Part shown: one piece after another, positions 1 to 7,280 of the stretch
Numbering within the stretch: the stretch's first letter is position 1
Layout of the letters: the number at the start of each line of letters is the position of its first letter
DNA from: Marinibaculum pumilum
Lineage (GTDB): Bacteria; Pseudomonadota; Alphaproteobacteria; Ferrovibrionales; Ferrovibrionaceae
DNA: 64,000 nucleotides
Direction of reading: 5' to 3'
NCBI RefSeq assembly: GCF_042646425.1
Contig: NZ_JBHRTR010000034.1
Span: 62,001-126,000 of the forward strand
Notes under the pieces: generated by a model
What the model was told of the DNA's origin: nothing
The model's input: the letters and a program-made list of their open reading frames with translations, nothing else
Databases searched by the model: none
Translations under genes and position numbers: made by a program

Positions 1-1
1 G

Positions 2-880
2 GTCGCGGTAGCGGACGGCATGGCGGTGGCCGCGCTGGGAACGGATACCGGCGGCTCCTGCCGGATCCCGGCGGCACATTGCGGCACGGTCGGCTTGAAG
101 TCGACGGTCGGGCGGATCCCCGTGGAGGGCATGGTGCCGCTGTCGAAGACCATGGATTCGGTCGGCCCGCTGGCGAACAGCGTCACCTGTGCCGCGCTGT
201 TCGACGCGGTGCTGGACGGCCGGCCGGAGCCCGCCGCGCCGCCGCTGCAGCCCGCGGCGCGGCTGCGGCTGGCAGTGCCGCGCAACTATCATTTCGACGG
301 CATGGACGAGCATGTCGCGGCGTCTTTCGAGCGCGCCACCTCCGCCCTGCGTGCCGCCGGCGCGGTGCTGGAGGAGGTCGATGTGCCGGCCTTCGACATG
401 GTTGTCGAAGCGGGCAAGGTGGCACCCGGCGGCATCGTCGCCGCAGAGGCCTATGCCTGGCACCGGCCGCTGCTGGACGGGCACAAGGACCAGTACTATC
501 GGCATGTGCTGGGCCGCATCATGGCCGGCTCCACGCAGAGCGCGGCACAGCTCTTGGACATGTTCCGCATCCGGGCCGAGGCGATCGCCAGCTTCGGCGC
601 GCTGATGGCGGATTTCGACGGCATGATCGGCCCCACCACGGCGGCGATCGCGGCGCCGATCGCCGAGCTGGAGGCCGATGACGAGGCCTATGTCCGCACC
701 AACGTGCTGATGCTGCGCAACACCTCGTCGATGAACTTCCTGGACGGCTGCGCGATCTCCCTGCCGATCCACCGGCCGGGGGAGCCGGCCGTCGGCCTGC
801 ACCTGATGCTGCCCGGCGGGCAGGACCGGCGCCTGCTGTCGGTGGCGCGCGGCATGGAGGCGGCGGTCGCCGCCGCCTGA
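2..880 (+). CDS. Amidase (amidase signature family), 3' part
   Basis: The reading frame is open from base 2, so the gene starts left of the window and about 292 residues are visible of a usual 450-500. The first visible block contains GTDTGGSCR; in amidase-signature enzymes the Ser of GGS (codon at 56-58) is the nucleophile of the Ser-cisSer-Lys triad. The Lys and cis-Ser lie upstream and are not visible. The family hydrolyses amide bonds; it includes GatA and many catabolic amidases. No gatB or gatC is adjacent, so a catabolic amidase is more likely than GatA, but the substrate cannot be read from the sequence. The next gene starts two bases after the stop. Confidence 0.88.
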   Translation, partial: VAVADGMAVAALGTDTGGSCRIPAAHCGTVGLKSTVGRIPVEGMVPLSKTMDSVGPLANSVTCAALFDAVLDGRPEPAAPPLQPAARLRLAVPRNYHFDGMDEHVAASFERATSALRAAGAVLEEVDVPAFDMVVEAGKVAPGGIVAAEAYAWHRPLLDGHKDQYYRHVLGRIMAGSTQSAAQLLDMFRIRAEAIASFGALMADFDGMIGPTTAAIAAPIAELEADDEAYVRTNVLMLRNTSSMNFLDGCAISLPIHRPGEPAVGLHLMLPGGQDRRLLSVARGMEAAVAAA

Positions 881-882
881 CG

Positions 883-1629
883 ATGACCGGCTGCCGCCAG
901 CTTCGTCCGGCTTCGGCCCTGTTCCGGGCGGCAGCCCTTGCGCTGACGGCCTCCACCGGCCTGCAGGGGGCGGCCATGGCGGCGGAGATGGCGAAGCCCG
1001 ACGATGCGGCGGCCGAAGGGCCGGCCTGCCCGGGGCCGGCACCCCAGGCGCTGGTCAGCGCTCAGATCCGCCTGCCGTCGGTGAGTCATGACCTCACCCT
1101 GTCCGGTCCGGACATCGCCCGTCGCGCGGCCGAGGTGGAGCCGCGCATCGACCACGATCATGAATGGGTGGATGGCACCGTGGGCCTGACCACGGTGACC
1201 TTCCTGTCGCAGTTCGACACCCAGCTGCGCTTCCGGAAGGTGGAGAAAGGCGTCTGCGTGGAGTTCCGCCGGGTGAGCGCGGTATTCGGCTTCACGAACA
1301 TGACGGTCTATGTGGCGTCGGAGTACGGCACCGCCTCCTGCGCCTACAAGGAGGTGCTGAACCACGAGCACAAGCATGTGGAGATCTTCCGCAACGAGGT
1401 GCTGAAGGCGCGGCGCCCGTTCGCCGACGCGATCGAATATACGATCCGCAGCAAGACGCCGTTCCTGGCGCCGGATCGCGAAACGGCGGAGACGATGGCC
1501 CAGGATATGCTGAAGGCCGGCGTGCAGCCGGTCCTGGCGAACATGTGGCTGCAGGGCGATGCCAAGCACGAACTGCTGGACTCGCAGGAAAGCTACCGCC
1601 GCACCGAACGCCATTGCGCGGACTGGTAG
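883..1629 (+). CDS. Secreted protein with HExxH motif, possible metalloprotease
   Basis: A 248-residue protein with an Ala/Leu-rich signal-peptide-like N-terminus (about residues 1-33). Near residue 160 it carries NHEHKHVEIF, which fits the zinc-binding HExxH pattern. The arrangement resembles the DUF922 group of predicted secreted zinc proteases (HEQGH followed by an acidic helix), but I cannot confirm family membership by eye. Two Cys lie in the mature part before the motif and one near the C-terminus, which could form a disulfide in the periplasm. The gene follows the amidase by two bases and the GNAT gene follows after 7 bases, so the three may be co-transcribed without an evident shared function. 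Confidence 0.72.
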   Translation: MTGCRQLRPASALFRAAALALTASTGLQGAAMAAEMAKPDDAAAEGPACPGPAPQALVSAQIRLPSVSHDLTLSGPDIARRAAEVEPRIDHDHEWVDGTVGLTTVTFLSQFDTQLRFRKVEKGVCVEFRRVSAVFGFTNMTVYVASEYGTASCAYKEVLNHEHKHVEIFRNEVLKARRPFADAIEYTIRSKTPFLAPDRETAETMAQDMLKAGVQPVLANMWLQGDAKHELLDSQESYRRTERHCADW

Positions 1630-1636
1630 GGCGGCG

Positions 1637-2191
1637 ATGGTGACGGAGATCGCGACCGCGCGGCTTCGGCTGCGCAACTGGCGGGAGGGGGATTTCGCTC
1701 CCTTCGCGGCGCTGAATGCCGATCCGGAGGTGATGCGGCACTTCCCGGCGCGCCTGGACCGGGCGGAAAGCGACGATCTGGCCGTCGAGATCCGCCGGCG
1801 CATCGCGCGGCAGGGCTGGGGCTTCTGGGCGGTGGAGGTGGCGGCGCCCGAGGAGCCGGTGTCCGGATTCATCGGTTTCGTCGGCCTGAACAGGCCCGGG
1901 TTCGAGGCGCATTTCACCCCCTGCATCGAGATCGGCTGGCGGCTGGGGCGTGCCGCCTGGGGCCGCGGCTATGCGACGGAGGCCGCCCGCGCCGCCCTGG
2001 ACTTCGCATTCCATGACCTGGGCGAGCCGGAGGTGGTCGCCTTCACCGCCGCCGGCAACGACCGGTCCCGCGCGGTGATGGAGCGACTGGGCATGAGCCG
2101 CGACCCGGCGGACGATTTCGACCATCCGGCGGTGTCGGAAGGCAGTCCCTTGCGCCGGCACGTCCTCTACCGGCTGCCGGCGCCGGCCTGA
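1637..2191 (+). CDS. GNAT family N-acetyltransferase (RimJ/RimL type)
   Basis: A protein of 184 residues. It opens with TARLRLRNWREGD, the typical beginning of RimJ/RimL-like acetyltransferases ('T-x-R-L-x-L-R'), and carries the acetyl-CoA binding region around GRAAWGRGYATEAA. These enzymes transfer acetyl from acetyl-CoA to amines, often ribosomal protein N-termini or small molecules; the acceptor is not predictable here. The frame is open further upstream, but the ATG at 1637 gives a start that matches the family and falls just after the preceding stop. The gene converges with the TIM-barrel gene; 15 bases separate the two stop codons. Confidence 0.88.
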   Translation: MVTEIATARLRLRNWREGDFAPFAALNADPEVMRHFPARLDRAESDDLAVEIRRRIARQGWGFWAVEVAAPEEPVSGFIGFVGLNRPGFEAHFTPCIEIGWRLGRAAWGRGYATEAARAALDFAFHDLGEPEVVAFTAAGNDRSRAVMERLGMSRDPADDFDHPAVSEGSPLRRHVLYRLPAPA

Positions 2192-2206
2192 CGTCTGCCA
2201 TCACGA

Positions 2207-3259
2207 TCAGCCTTCCGGGGCGATCTCCGCCCAGCTGTCGCGCACGAAGGCGGCGATGGCGGCGTTCTGCCCGATGAGGGAGAAACGCGCATTGTGCCCG
2301 TAGTCGGGCAGGTTGATCATTTCGGTGGTGACGAAATCCAGCCGGCTGTCCGGCGTGTCGCGGTGGTGGCGCAGCACCTTGCGCACCACCTCCTTGCAGG
2401 GCTCCAGCATCCAGGCGTGCCAGGGCGAATGCCATTCGCCCGGCGCCGGCTTGGTGAAAGGGTACATGATTCCGCGCCCCGGTTTGCCCGCTTGGTCCGG
2501 GTCGTCGGGCAGGGCCGCCAGGCCGCGGCCCGGTTCGTGCAGCGACCAGATGTTCGGCGGCCCGTTCGGCACCGCGGCGCGTACCTGCAGCCAGCGCACG
2601 ATGCCCATGTCGAGCCATTCGTCGACCAGGTTGCCGGGCTCGAACGGGTCCAGGATCAGGCGGCCGGCCTCGACATCGGCGCGCACGCCGGAGATCTCCT
2701 GCTCCGCCGGATTGCCGATCTTGAAGATGCCGTGGCTGTAGTCGAGGACATAGTTGAAGGGCACGCCGCGGCGCATCACCGCCTCCGCCACCGGGGTCAC
2801 CCGGCGGAAATCCTCGCTCCACATGTTCACGTGCAGCTCGTAGGCGGGCTCCACCCCCAGCTTTGCACCTTCGTCGTAGCTGCGCAGGTAGCAGTCGACC
2901 AGTTCGTCGTCTGTGACGACATGCCCCGCGGCATGATGTGTGAAGATCATCATGTTGTGCATGGTCGCGCCGATTTCGGCCGCGATCTGCAGGTTGCGGC
3001 CGATCAGCGGCTCGTCCTCGCCCAGCCGGTAGAACCAGCTCGCGGTGCGTACCGGCAGCGCATGACGCTCCACCAGCGCGCGATAGGCCGGCAGCTGGTC
3101 GGGCAGGGGCAGGCGGTCGAAATGATCGAAAACGCCTGTCTCCGCCACCAGGCGGAACTGTTCCTCCAGCGGCGGCTCCTCCAGGGAGACCGGCCGGTCG
3201 ATGGAGGAGGCCTGCGCGCCGCGGCCGTTGCAGCCGATGGAGAAGGGCGGCTTCGTCAA
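2207..3259 (-). CDS. Xylose isomerase-like TIM-barrel protein
   Basis: A protein of 350 residues related to the sugar phosphate isomerase/epimerase (AP endonuclease 2-like) TIM barrels. Candidate metal ligands are spaced as in that fold: a Glu in YELHVNM, Asp and His in LDYSHGIFK, and a late Glu in VTTEMINLP. It is longer than the usual 260-300 residues. It starts 12 bases after the stop of the Rieske oxygenase gene, so the two are almost certainly one transcript. This suggests it isomerises, cleaves or epimerises the substrate or product of the oxygenase. The reaction cannot be named from sequence alone. Confidence 0.8.
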   Translation of the reverse strand: MTKPPFSIGCNGRGAQASSIDRPVSLEEPPLEEQFRLVAETGVFDHFDRLPLPDQLPAYRALVERHALPVRTASWFYRLGEDEPLIGRNLQIAAEIGATMHNMMIFTHHAAGHVVTDDELVDCYLRSYDEGAKLGVEPAYELHVNMWSEDFRRVTPVAEAVMRRGVPFNYVLDYSHGIFKIGNPAEQEISGVRADVEAGRLILDPFEPGNLVDEWLDMGIVRWLQVRAAVPNGPPNIWSLHEPGRGLAALPDDPDQAGKPGRGIMYPFTKPAPGEWHSPWHAWMLEPCKEVVRKVLRHHRDTPDSRLDFVTTEMINLPDYGHNARFSLIGQNAAIAAFVRDSWAEIAPEG

Positions 3260-3271
3260 CGGATGCCCCCC

Positions 3272-4318
3272 TCAGGCGGCGGTCGAGGTGCCGGCCGCGG
3301 CCTGTTCCTCCGCCTCGATCAGCTTGCGCATCATCATCCGCATGCGGTTCGGCCCGCCGTCGATGGCCAGCCGGATCTGGCGGCGCTCCGGGTAGCGTCG
3401 CTCCTGTTCCTGGATCGCCTCCAGGATCGCCTTGTCCTCGTTGAAGGCGCCGGCCAGGTCGGCGTTCAGCTGCGCGTCCAGGACCGGGTCGTCGATGCGG
3501 AAGTTGCGGACATGCAGCCAGTGGTCGATGCAGTTCTCATCGTCCACCGGGGTGATGAAGTGGCAGGCATAGATCTGCAGGCCCTGGCTGCGCGTCTCTT
3601 CCGTCAGCGCGCCGGGCTCGCCGCTGCCGAAGTCGATGATGCAGTTCGAGGGCGGGGTGAACATGTAGTAGTGCCAGCGGTCGGCATTGCCCTTGAAATG
3701 CCCGGTCTTGGCGAAGACAGGGATTGGCGGTGAATCCAGGATCCAGCGCCAGACCGTCACGCCGGCGTCGGTCTTCTCGCTCTGCACCGGCACGTCGCGG
3801 CCGCCCGGCGTCGCCAGGGTGGAGCCATGCACGAAGGTGACATGGCTGGGGTCCAGCAGGTTGTCGATCAGGTTCAGGTAGTTCGCCGCGTTGTAGAGGG
3901 AGGCGCCGTGCACCGCCTTCCAGGCCGGGTCGTGGTATTGCGGCAGGTCGACCAGCAGGCTCTCGTCCGCCTTCTCCGCGGCGCCCATCCAGATCCAGGC
4001 CAGGCCCAGCCGCTCCGCCATCGGATAGGACCGCACCGCGGCGGTGGCGGGGATCACCTCCTGCCCGGGGATGCTGGTGCAGCGGCCGGTGCAGTCGAAG
4101 GTCATGCCGTGATAGCCGCATTCGATCCGGTCGCCATGGCGGCGGCCCATCGACAGCGGCAGGAACTTGTGCGGGCAGCAATCCTCGAGCGCCGCAATCG
4201 TACCGTCGGTCCTGCGGTAGACGACCACCCGCTCGCCCAGCACGCGGTGGGACGCCAGCCCCTCGCCCACCTCCGCCGACCAGCACAGCGGATACCAGGC
4301 GTTCCTGAGAAAGCTCAT
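3272..4318 (-). CDS. Rieske non-heme iron oxygenase, VanA-like alpha subunit
   Basis: A 348-residue protein. The N-terminal Rieske domain shows the [2Fe-2S] ligands as CPH (in DCCPHKF) and CGYH about 18 residues later. The catalytic mononuclear iron site shows DxxHxxxxH (DPSHVTFVH), with a probable third carboxylate in NEDK near the C-terminus. Length and layout match vanillate demethylase and related aromatic-ring or O-demethylating oxygenases. Such enzymes need a reductase (VanB type); none is nearby. ATG 4318 is preferred over the two upstream starts because GGGAG lies 7 bases before it. A TetR box lies 80 bases upstream. Confidence 0.9.
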   Translation of the reverse strand: MSFLRNAWYPLCWSAEVGEGLASHRVLGERVVVYRRTDGTIAALEDCCPHKFLPLSMGRRHGDRIECGYHGMTFDCTGRCTSIPGQEVIPATAAVRSYPMAERLGLAWIWMGAAEKADESLLVDLPQYHDPAWKAVHGASLYNAANYLNLIDNLLDPSHVTFVHGSTLATPGGRDVPVQSEKTDAGVTVWRWILDSPPIPVFAKTGHFKGNADRWHYYMFTPPSNCIIDFGSGEPGALTEETRSQGLQIYACHFITPVDDENCIDHWLHVRNFRIDDPVLDAQLNADLAGAFNEDKAILEAIQEQERRYPERRQIRLAIDGGPNRMRMMMRKLIEAEEQAAAGTSTAA

Positions 4319-4397
4319 TTCCATGCTCCCGATCCGGTAGGGCGCTGCCGCGTTCCCGGCATTGCCACCTGTGCAGTTCAGTGTAATGCCGGGCATT

Positions 4398-4417
4398 ATG
4401 TAAGTAAATACTGATAT
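4398..4417 (-). promoter_or_regulatory. Putative TetR operator box upstream of the Rieske gene
   Basis: Read on the minus strand this is ATATCAGTATTTACTTACAT. It matches the box at 5135-5154 at 18 of 20 positions. It is an imperfect inverted repeat (7 of 9 arm positions pair around a 2-base centre), the usual shape of a TetR-family operator. It sits just beyond the tetR stop codon and 80 bases before the oxygenase start, where it could overlap that promoter. Confidence 0.65.
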
Positions 4418-4422
4418 GGGGG

Positions 4423-5103
4423 TCAGCGGCGCAACGCATGCTCCATCGTCAGCTGGGTGACATGGGTCAGCCAGGCATCGCGGGCGGGGGCTGCGTCCAG
4501 GTCGCGGTCCAGATAGCTGGACAGGGTCCAGCGGTTGGACAGGTAGAAGTAGAGAAGGCCGGAAAAGGTCAGGAACAGGTCCGTCGCGGTGATGTCGCGG
4601 CGGAAATGCCCGGCGGCCACGCCGCGGGCCAGGATCCCTTCCAGCAGCCGCATCTTCGGCGAGGCGATGGCGCGGATCTTCTCGGAGTCGCGCAGATGCT
4701 TCGCGCGGTACAGGTTCTCCGTCGCCAGCATGCCCAGGAATTCCGGGTTGTCCTGGTAGTAGCGCCAGGTGAAGGCGATCAGCTGGCGCAGACCGTCGCG
4801 CGGGTCCAGCCGGTCCAGTTCCAGCGCCGCCTCCGCCGCCGCCTGGCGTTCGTACAGATGCTCCAGCGCGGCGACGTACAGGCCCTGCTTGCTGCCGAAA
4901 TAGTAGTACAGGCTGCGCTCGTTGGAATTGGCCCGGCGCGCGATGCGGTCGGTGCGCGCGCCGCCGAAGCCGGAGGCGGCGAATTCCTGGATGCCGGCTT
5001 CCAGCAGGGCGGCGCGGGTGACCGCTGGTGCGCGCTCGCCTTTCCTGCGCGCCGCCGCGGCCGGGCGGGACGGTGCTGTCGTGCCGCCTTCATCTGCGGT
5101 CAT
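4423..5103 (-). CDS. TetR family transcriptional regulator
   Basis: A protein of 226 residues. Its N-terminal helix-turn-helix includes LLEAGIQEFAASGFGGA, the RTDRIARRAN recognition region and SLYYYFGSKQGLY, a classic TetR_N pattern. The ligand domain that follows has no assignable specificity. ATG 5103 is chosen because the longer TTG start at 5133 would lie one base from the predicted operator at 5135-5154. The gene lies directly upstream of the oxygenase in the same direction, and both genes carry the same 20-bp box, so it probably represses itself and the oxygenase operon and is released by the pathway substrate. Confidence 0.9.
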   Translation of the reverse strand: MTADEGGTTAPSRPAAAARRKGERAPAVTRAALLEAGIQEFAASGFGGARTDRIARRANSNERSLYYYFGSKQGLYVAALEHLYERQAAAEAALELDRLDPRDGLRQLIAFTWRYYQDNPEFLGMLATENLYRAKHLRDSEKIRAIASPKMRLLEGILARGVAAGHFRRDITATDLFLTFSGLLYFYLSNRWTLSSYLDRDLDAAPARDAWLTHVTQLTMEHALRR

Positions 5104-5134
5104 GTCCTGCTGCTCCCGGTCGGTCGCCGCCAAA

Positions 5135-5154
5135 ATATCAGTATCTGCTTACAT
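5135..5154 (+). promoter_or_regulatory. Putative TetR operator box upstream of tetR
   Basis: The sequence is ATATCAGTATCTGCTTACAT, matching the box before the oxygenase gene (4398-4417, opposite orientation on the plus strand) at 18 of 20 positions. Placed 32 bases before the tetR ATG, it suits autorepression. AT-rich content stands out sharply from the surrounding GC-rich sequence. Confidence 0.65.
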
Positions 5155-5183
5155 GGGTTCGAGCTGTACCGTCCAGCACCGGC

Positions 5184-5207
5184 CATGTTCGTTCGAACAT
5201 TCGAATG
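5184..5207. promoter_or_regulatory. GlpR-like palindromic operator upstream of deoR-ABC operon
   Basis: ATGTTCG-TT-CGAACAT (5185-5200) is a perfect 7-bp inverted repeat with a 2-base spacer. A second perfect palindrome, CATTCGAATG (5198-5207), overlaps its right arm. The half-site ATGTTCG/CGAACAT is that of the E. coli GlpR operator, where the spacer is 4 bases. It lies about 85-108 bases before the DeoR-family gene and is the best candidate for its own binding site. Confidence 0.55.
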
Positions 5208-5291
5208 TCAGAAAATCGTCACCGAATGGGGAGGGGAACTGTAACACGCAGCCTTTAGGGAAGCCCGACGCAACCAGGTCGGGGACCCCCA

Positions 5292-6080
5292 TTGCAAGCC
5301 AGCACCCTCACCGCCAGACAGGTCGAGATCGCGGAGATCGTCCGCACCGAGGGCTTCCAGTCGACGGCGGCGCTGGCCGCGCGTTTCGCCCTGACCGAGC
5401 AGACGATCCGCCGCGACGTGAACGAGCTCTGCCGGCAGGGGCTGCTGCGCCGGCGCCATGGCGGCGTGGAGCTGCCGGCGCCCAACCTCAATCTCGGGAT
5501 CGAGCAGCGCCGGGTCCTGCAGTTCGCGGCGAAGCAGCGGGTGGCGCGGCTGGCCGCGGCACGGATCCCGCATGGCGCATCGATCGCGGTCAGCATCGGC
5601 ACCACGCCGGAGATCGTGCTGCGCCACCTGCAGCACCACCGCGGCCTGCGCATCGTCACCAACAGCATCGCCGCCGCGCTCACCGCCATGGGCCTGCCGG
5701 ATGCGGAGGTGACCATCGCGGGCGGCCGACTGCGGCCCGAAGGCTGGGACGTGCTGGGCGAACAGGCGGAGCGGATGTTCGCCGCGCACAAGGTCGATAT
5801 CGGCCTGTTCGGCGTCGGCGGCGTCGACAGCGACGGCTGCCTGCTGGACTTCGCGGAGGAAGAGATCCGTGCCCGTGCCGCCATCGCCGCCAATTGCCGG
5901 ACCAGCTTCCTGGTGCTGGACCACAGCAAGTTCGGCCGGCCGGCCCATGTCCGCGGCGGCCTGATCGCCGACCCGGACGTGGTGTTCTGCGACCGTGCCC
6001 CGCCGCCCGCAATCGCGCGGCAGCTTGCAGTCGCCGGACGCGAGCTGGTGGTCGCCGACGATGCGGAGCACGCGGCATGA
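5292..6080 (+). CDS. DeoR family regulator, GlpR-like
   Basis: A protein of 262 residues. The N-terminal DeoR helix-turn-helix (about residues 6-60) contains LTARQVEIAEIV, the TEQTIRRDVNELC recognition helix and LLRRRHGGV. The C-terminal DeoR sensor domain shows SIGTTPEIV, IVTNS and the VLDHSKFGR end common to GlpR-type proteins, which sense phosphorylated sugars or glycerol 3-phosphate. The only start that keeps the domain intact is a TTG at 5292, so the start is uncertain by a few codons. Its stop overlaps the ATG of the ABC ATPase gene (ATGA), which makes it the first gene of the transporter operon; GlpR-like palindromes lie upstream. Confidence 0.9.
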   Translation: MQASTLTARQVEIAEIVRTEGFQSTAALAARFALTEQTIRRDVNELCRQGLLRRRHGGVELPAPNLNLGIEQRRVLQFAAKQRVARLAAARIPHGASIAVSIGTTPEIVLRHLQHHRGLRIVTNSIAAALTAMGLPDAEVTIAGGRLRPEGWDVLGEQAERMFAAHKVDIGLFGVGGVDSDGCLLDFAEEEIRARAAIAANCRTSFLVLDHSKFGRPAHVRGGLIADPDVVFCDRAPPPAIARQLAVAGRELVVADDAEHAA

Positions 6081-7213
6081 CCTCCATGTCCCGTTCTGCA
6101 GACGCCGCCGCCGGCGGCGAGGTCCGGGTGGAAGGCCTTGTACGCCGCTGGGGCGACACGACCGCGCTGGACGGAATCTCCTTCACCGCCGAGGCCGGCC
6201 GTTTCACCGTCCTGTTGGGACCCTCGGGCTGCGGCAAGTCGACGACCCTGCGCCTGGTCGCGGGCATCGACGCGGCCACCGCCGGCCGCATCCACATCGC
6301 CGGGCAGGAGGTGACCCACGCGCCGCCGGCGGCGCGCGGCATCGCCATGGTGTTCCAGTCCTATGCCCTGTTCCCGCACCTGAACGTGGCGGAGAACATC
6401 CTGTTCGGCCTGAAGGTCCGGCGCATCGCCCGGGCGGAGCGCGAGGCGCGGCTGAACCGGGTCGCGGCGCTGCTGGGACTTGAGGCGCTGCTGGGGCGCA
6501 AGCCGGCGCAGCTGTCGGGCGGCCAGCAGCAGCGGGTCGCGCTGGGGCGGGCGATCATCGCCGAAAAGCCGGTCTGCCTGATGGACGAGCCGCTGTCGAA
6601 CCTGGACGCCAAGCTGCGCCACGAGATGCGGACGGAGATCCGCAGCCTGCAGCGCAAGCTCGGCATCACCATGCTGTACGTCACCCACGACCAGGCGGAG
6701 GCGATCGCCCTGGCCGACCGGATCGTGCTGCTGCACGAGGGCCGCATTGCCCAGGATGCCGGTCCGGAGGCGATCTACGGCGCCCCCGCCAACCTGACCG
6801 TCGCGCGCTTCATCGGCACGCCGCCGATGAACCTTCTCCAGCTGGAACCTGGGGCGAACGGCCATGCGATCCGGGGCCTGGAGCGGCCTCTGCTGCGGCT
6901 GCCCGTGGCGCGGCCGCTGGTGCTCGGCCTGCGGCCGGAAGACATCGCGGCGGTGGACACAGGCGGCCAGCCCGCGGTGGTGGAGGGGCTGGAATATCTG
7001 GGCGCCGACAGCCTGGTCGACTGCCGCCTGGGGGCGGAGCGGCTGACCGTGCGGATGCAGGGCGCGCAGCGGCTGCAGGCGGGACAGGTCCTGCAGCTGC
7101 GCTGGTCGCCCAGGGCGATGCACCTGTTCGACGCCGATACCGGCGAACGGCTGGACGAACTGACCCACGCGGCCGCCGGGATGGCGACCGGCTGTGGCGG
7201 AGGCGCCGGCTGA
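6077..7213 (+). CDS. ABC transporter ATP-binding protein, UgpC/MalK type
   Basis: A 378-residue ATPase of the carbohydrate importer class. It has Walker A GPSGCGKST at residues 48-56, the Q-loop in MVFQSYALFPHL, signature LSGGQQQRVALGRA, Walker B in CLMDEPLSNLD and the H-loop in YVTHDQAEA. The C-terminal third is the TOBE/regulatory domain (GLRPEDI). It powers uptake through the two permeases encoded downstream. Start ATG 6077 overlaps the regulator stop by four bases, implying translational coupling. The substrate could be glycerol 3-phosphate or a sugar; the DeoR partner and GlpR-like operator favour the former, weakly. Confidence 0.95.
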   Translation: MTSMSRSADAAAGGEVRVEGLVRRWGDTTALDGISFTAEAGRFTVLLGPSGCGKSTTLRLVAGIDAATAGRIHIAGQEVTHAPPAARGIAMVFQSYALFPHLNVAENILFGLKVRRIARAEREARLNRVAALLGLEALLGRKPAQLSGGQQQRVALGRAIIAEKPVCLMDEPLSNLDAKLRHEMRTEIRSLQRKLGITMLYVTHDQAEAIALADRIVLLHEGRIAQDAGPEAIYGAPANLTVARFIGTPPMNLLQLEPGANGHAIRGLERPLLRLPVARPLVLGLRPEDIAAVDTGGQPAVVEGLEYLGADSLVDCRLGAERLTVRMQGAQRLQAGQVLQLRWSPRAMHLFDADTGERLDELTHAAAGMATGCGGGAG

Positions 7214-7280
7214 GCGGCCGGCGCAAGCGGACCGCCGGCGCCGCCGGCGGCCATACAGGGTGGAGAGAGGAACCAGACCG

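Noticed and set aside
79..681. Long open frames overlapping the amidase and most other genes in alternate frames
   Set aside because: High GC content leaves few stop codons, so shadow frames are expected; they have Arg/Pro/Ala-rich sequences and no recognisable domains.
2294..3733. 479-codon plus-strand frame opposite the TIM-barrel and Rieske genes
   Set aside because: The minus-strand frames have clear family motifs and ribosome sites; the opposite frame shows only His/Gln/Arg/Val-rich mirror sequence.
4922..6076. N-terminal extension of the ABC ATPase frame across the deoR gene
   Set aside because: It runs antisense to tetR and out of frame over deoR, and is not protein-like; the ATPase has a proper ATG at 6077 overlapping the deoR stop.
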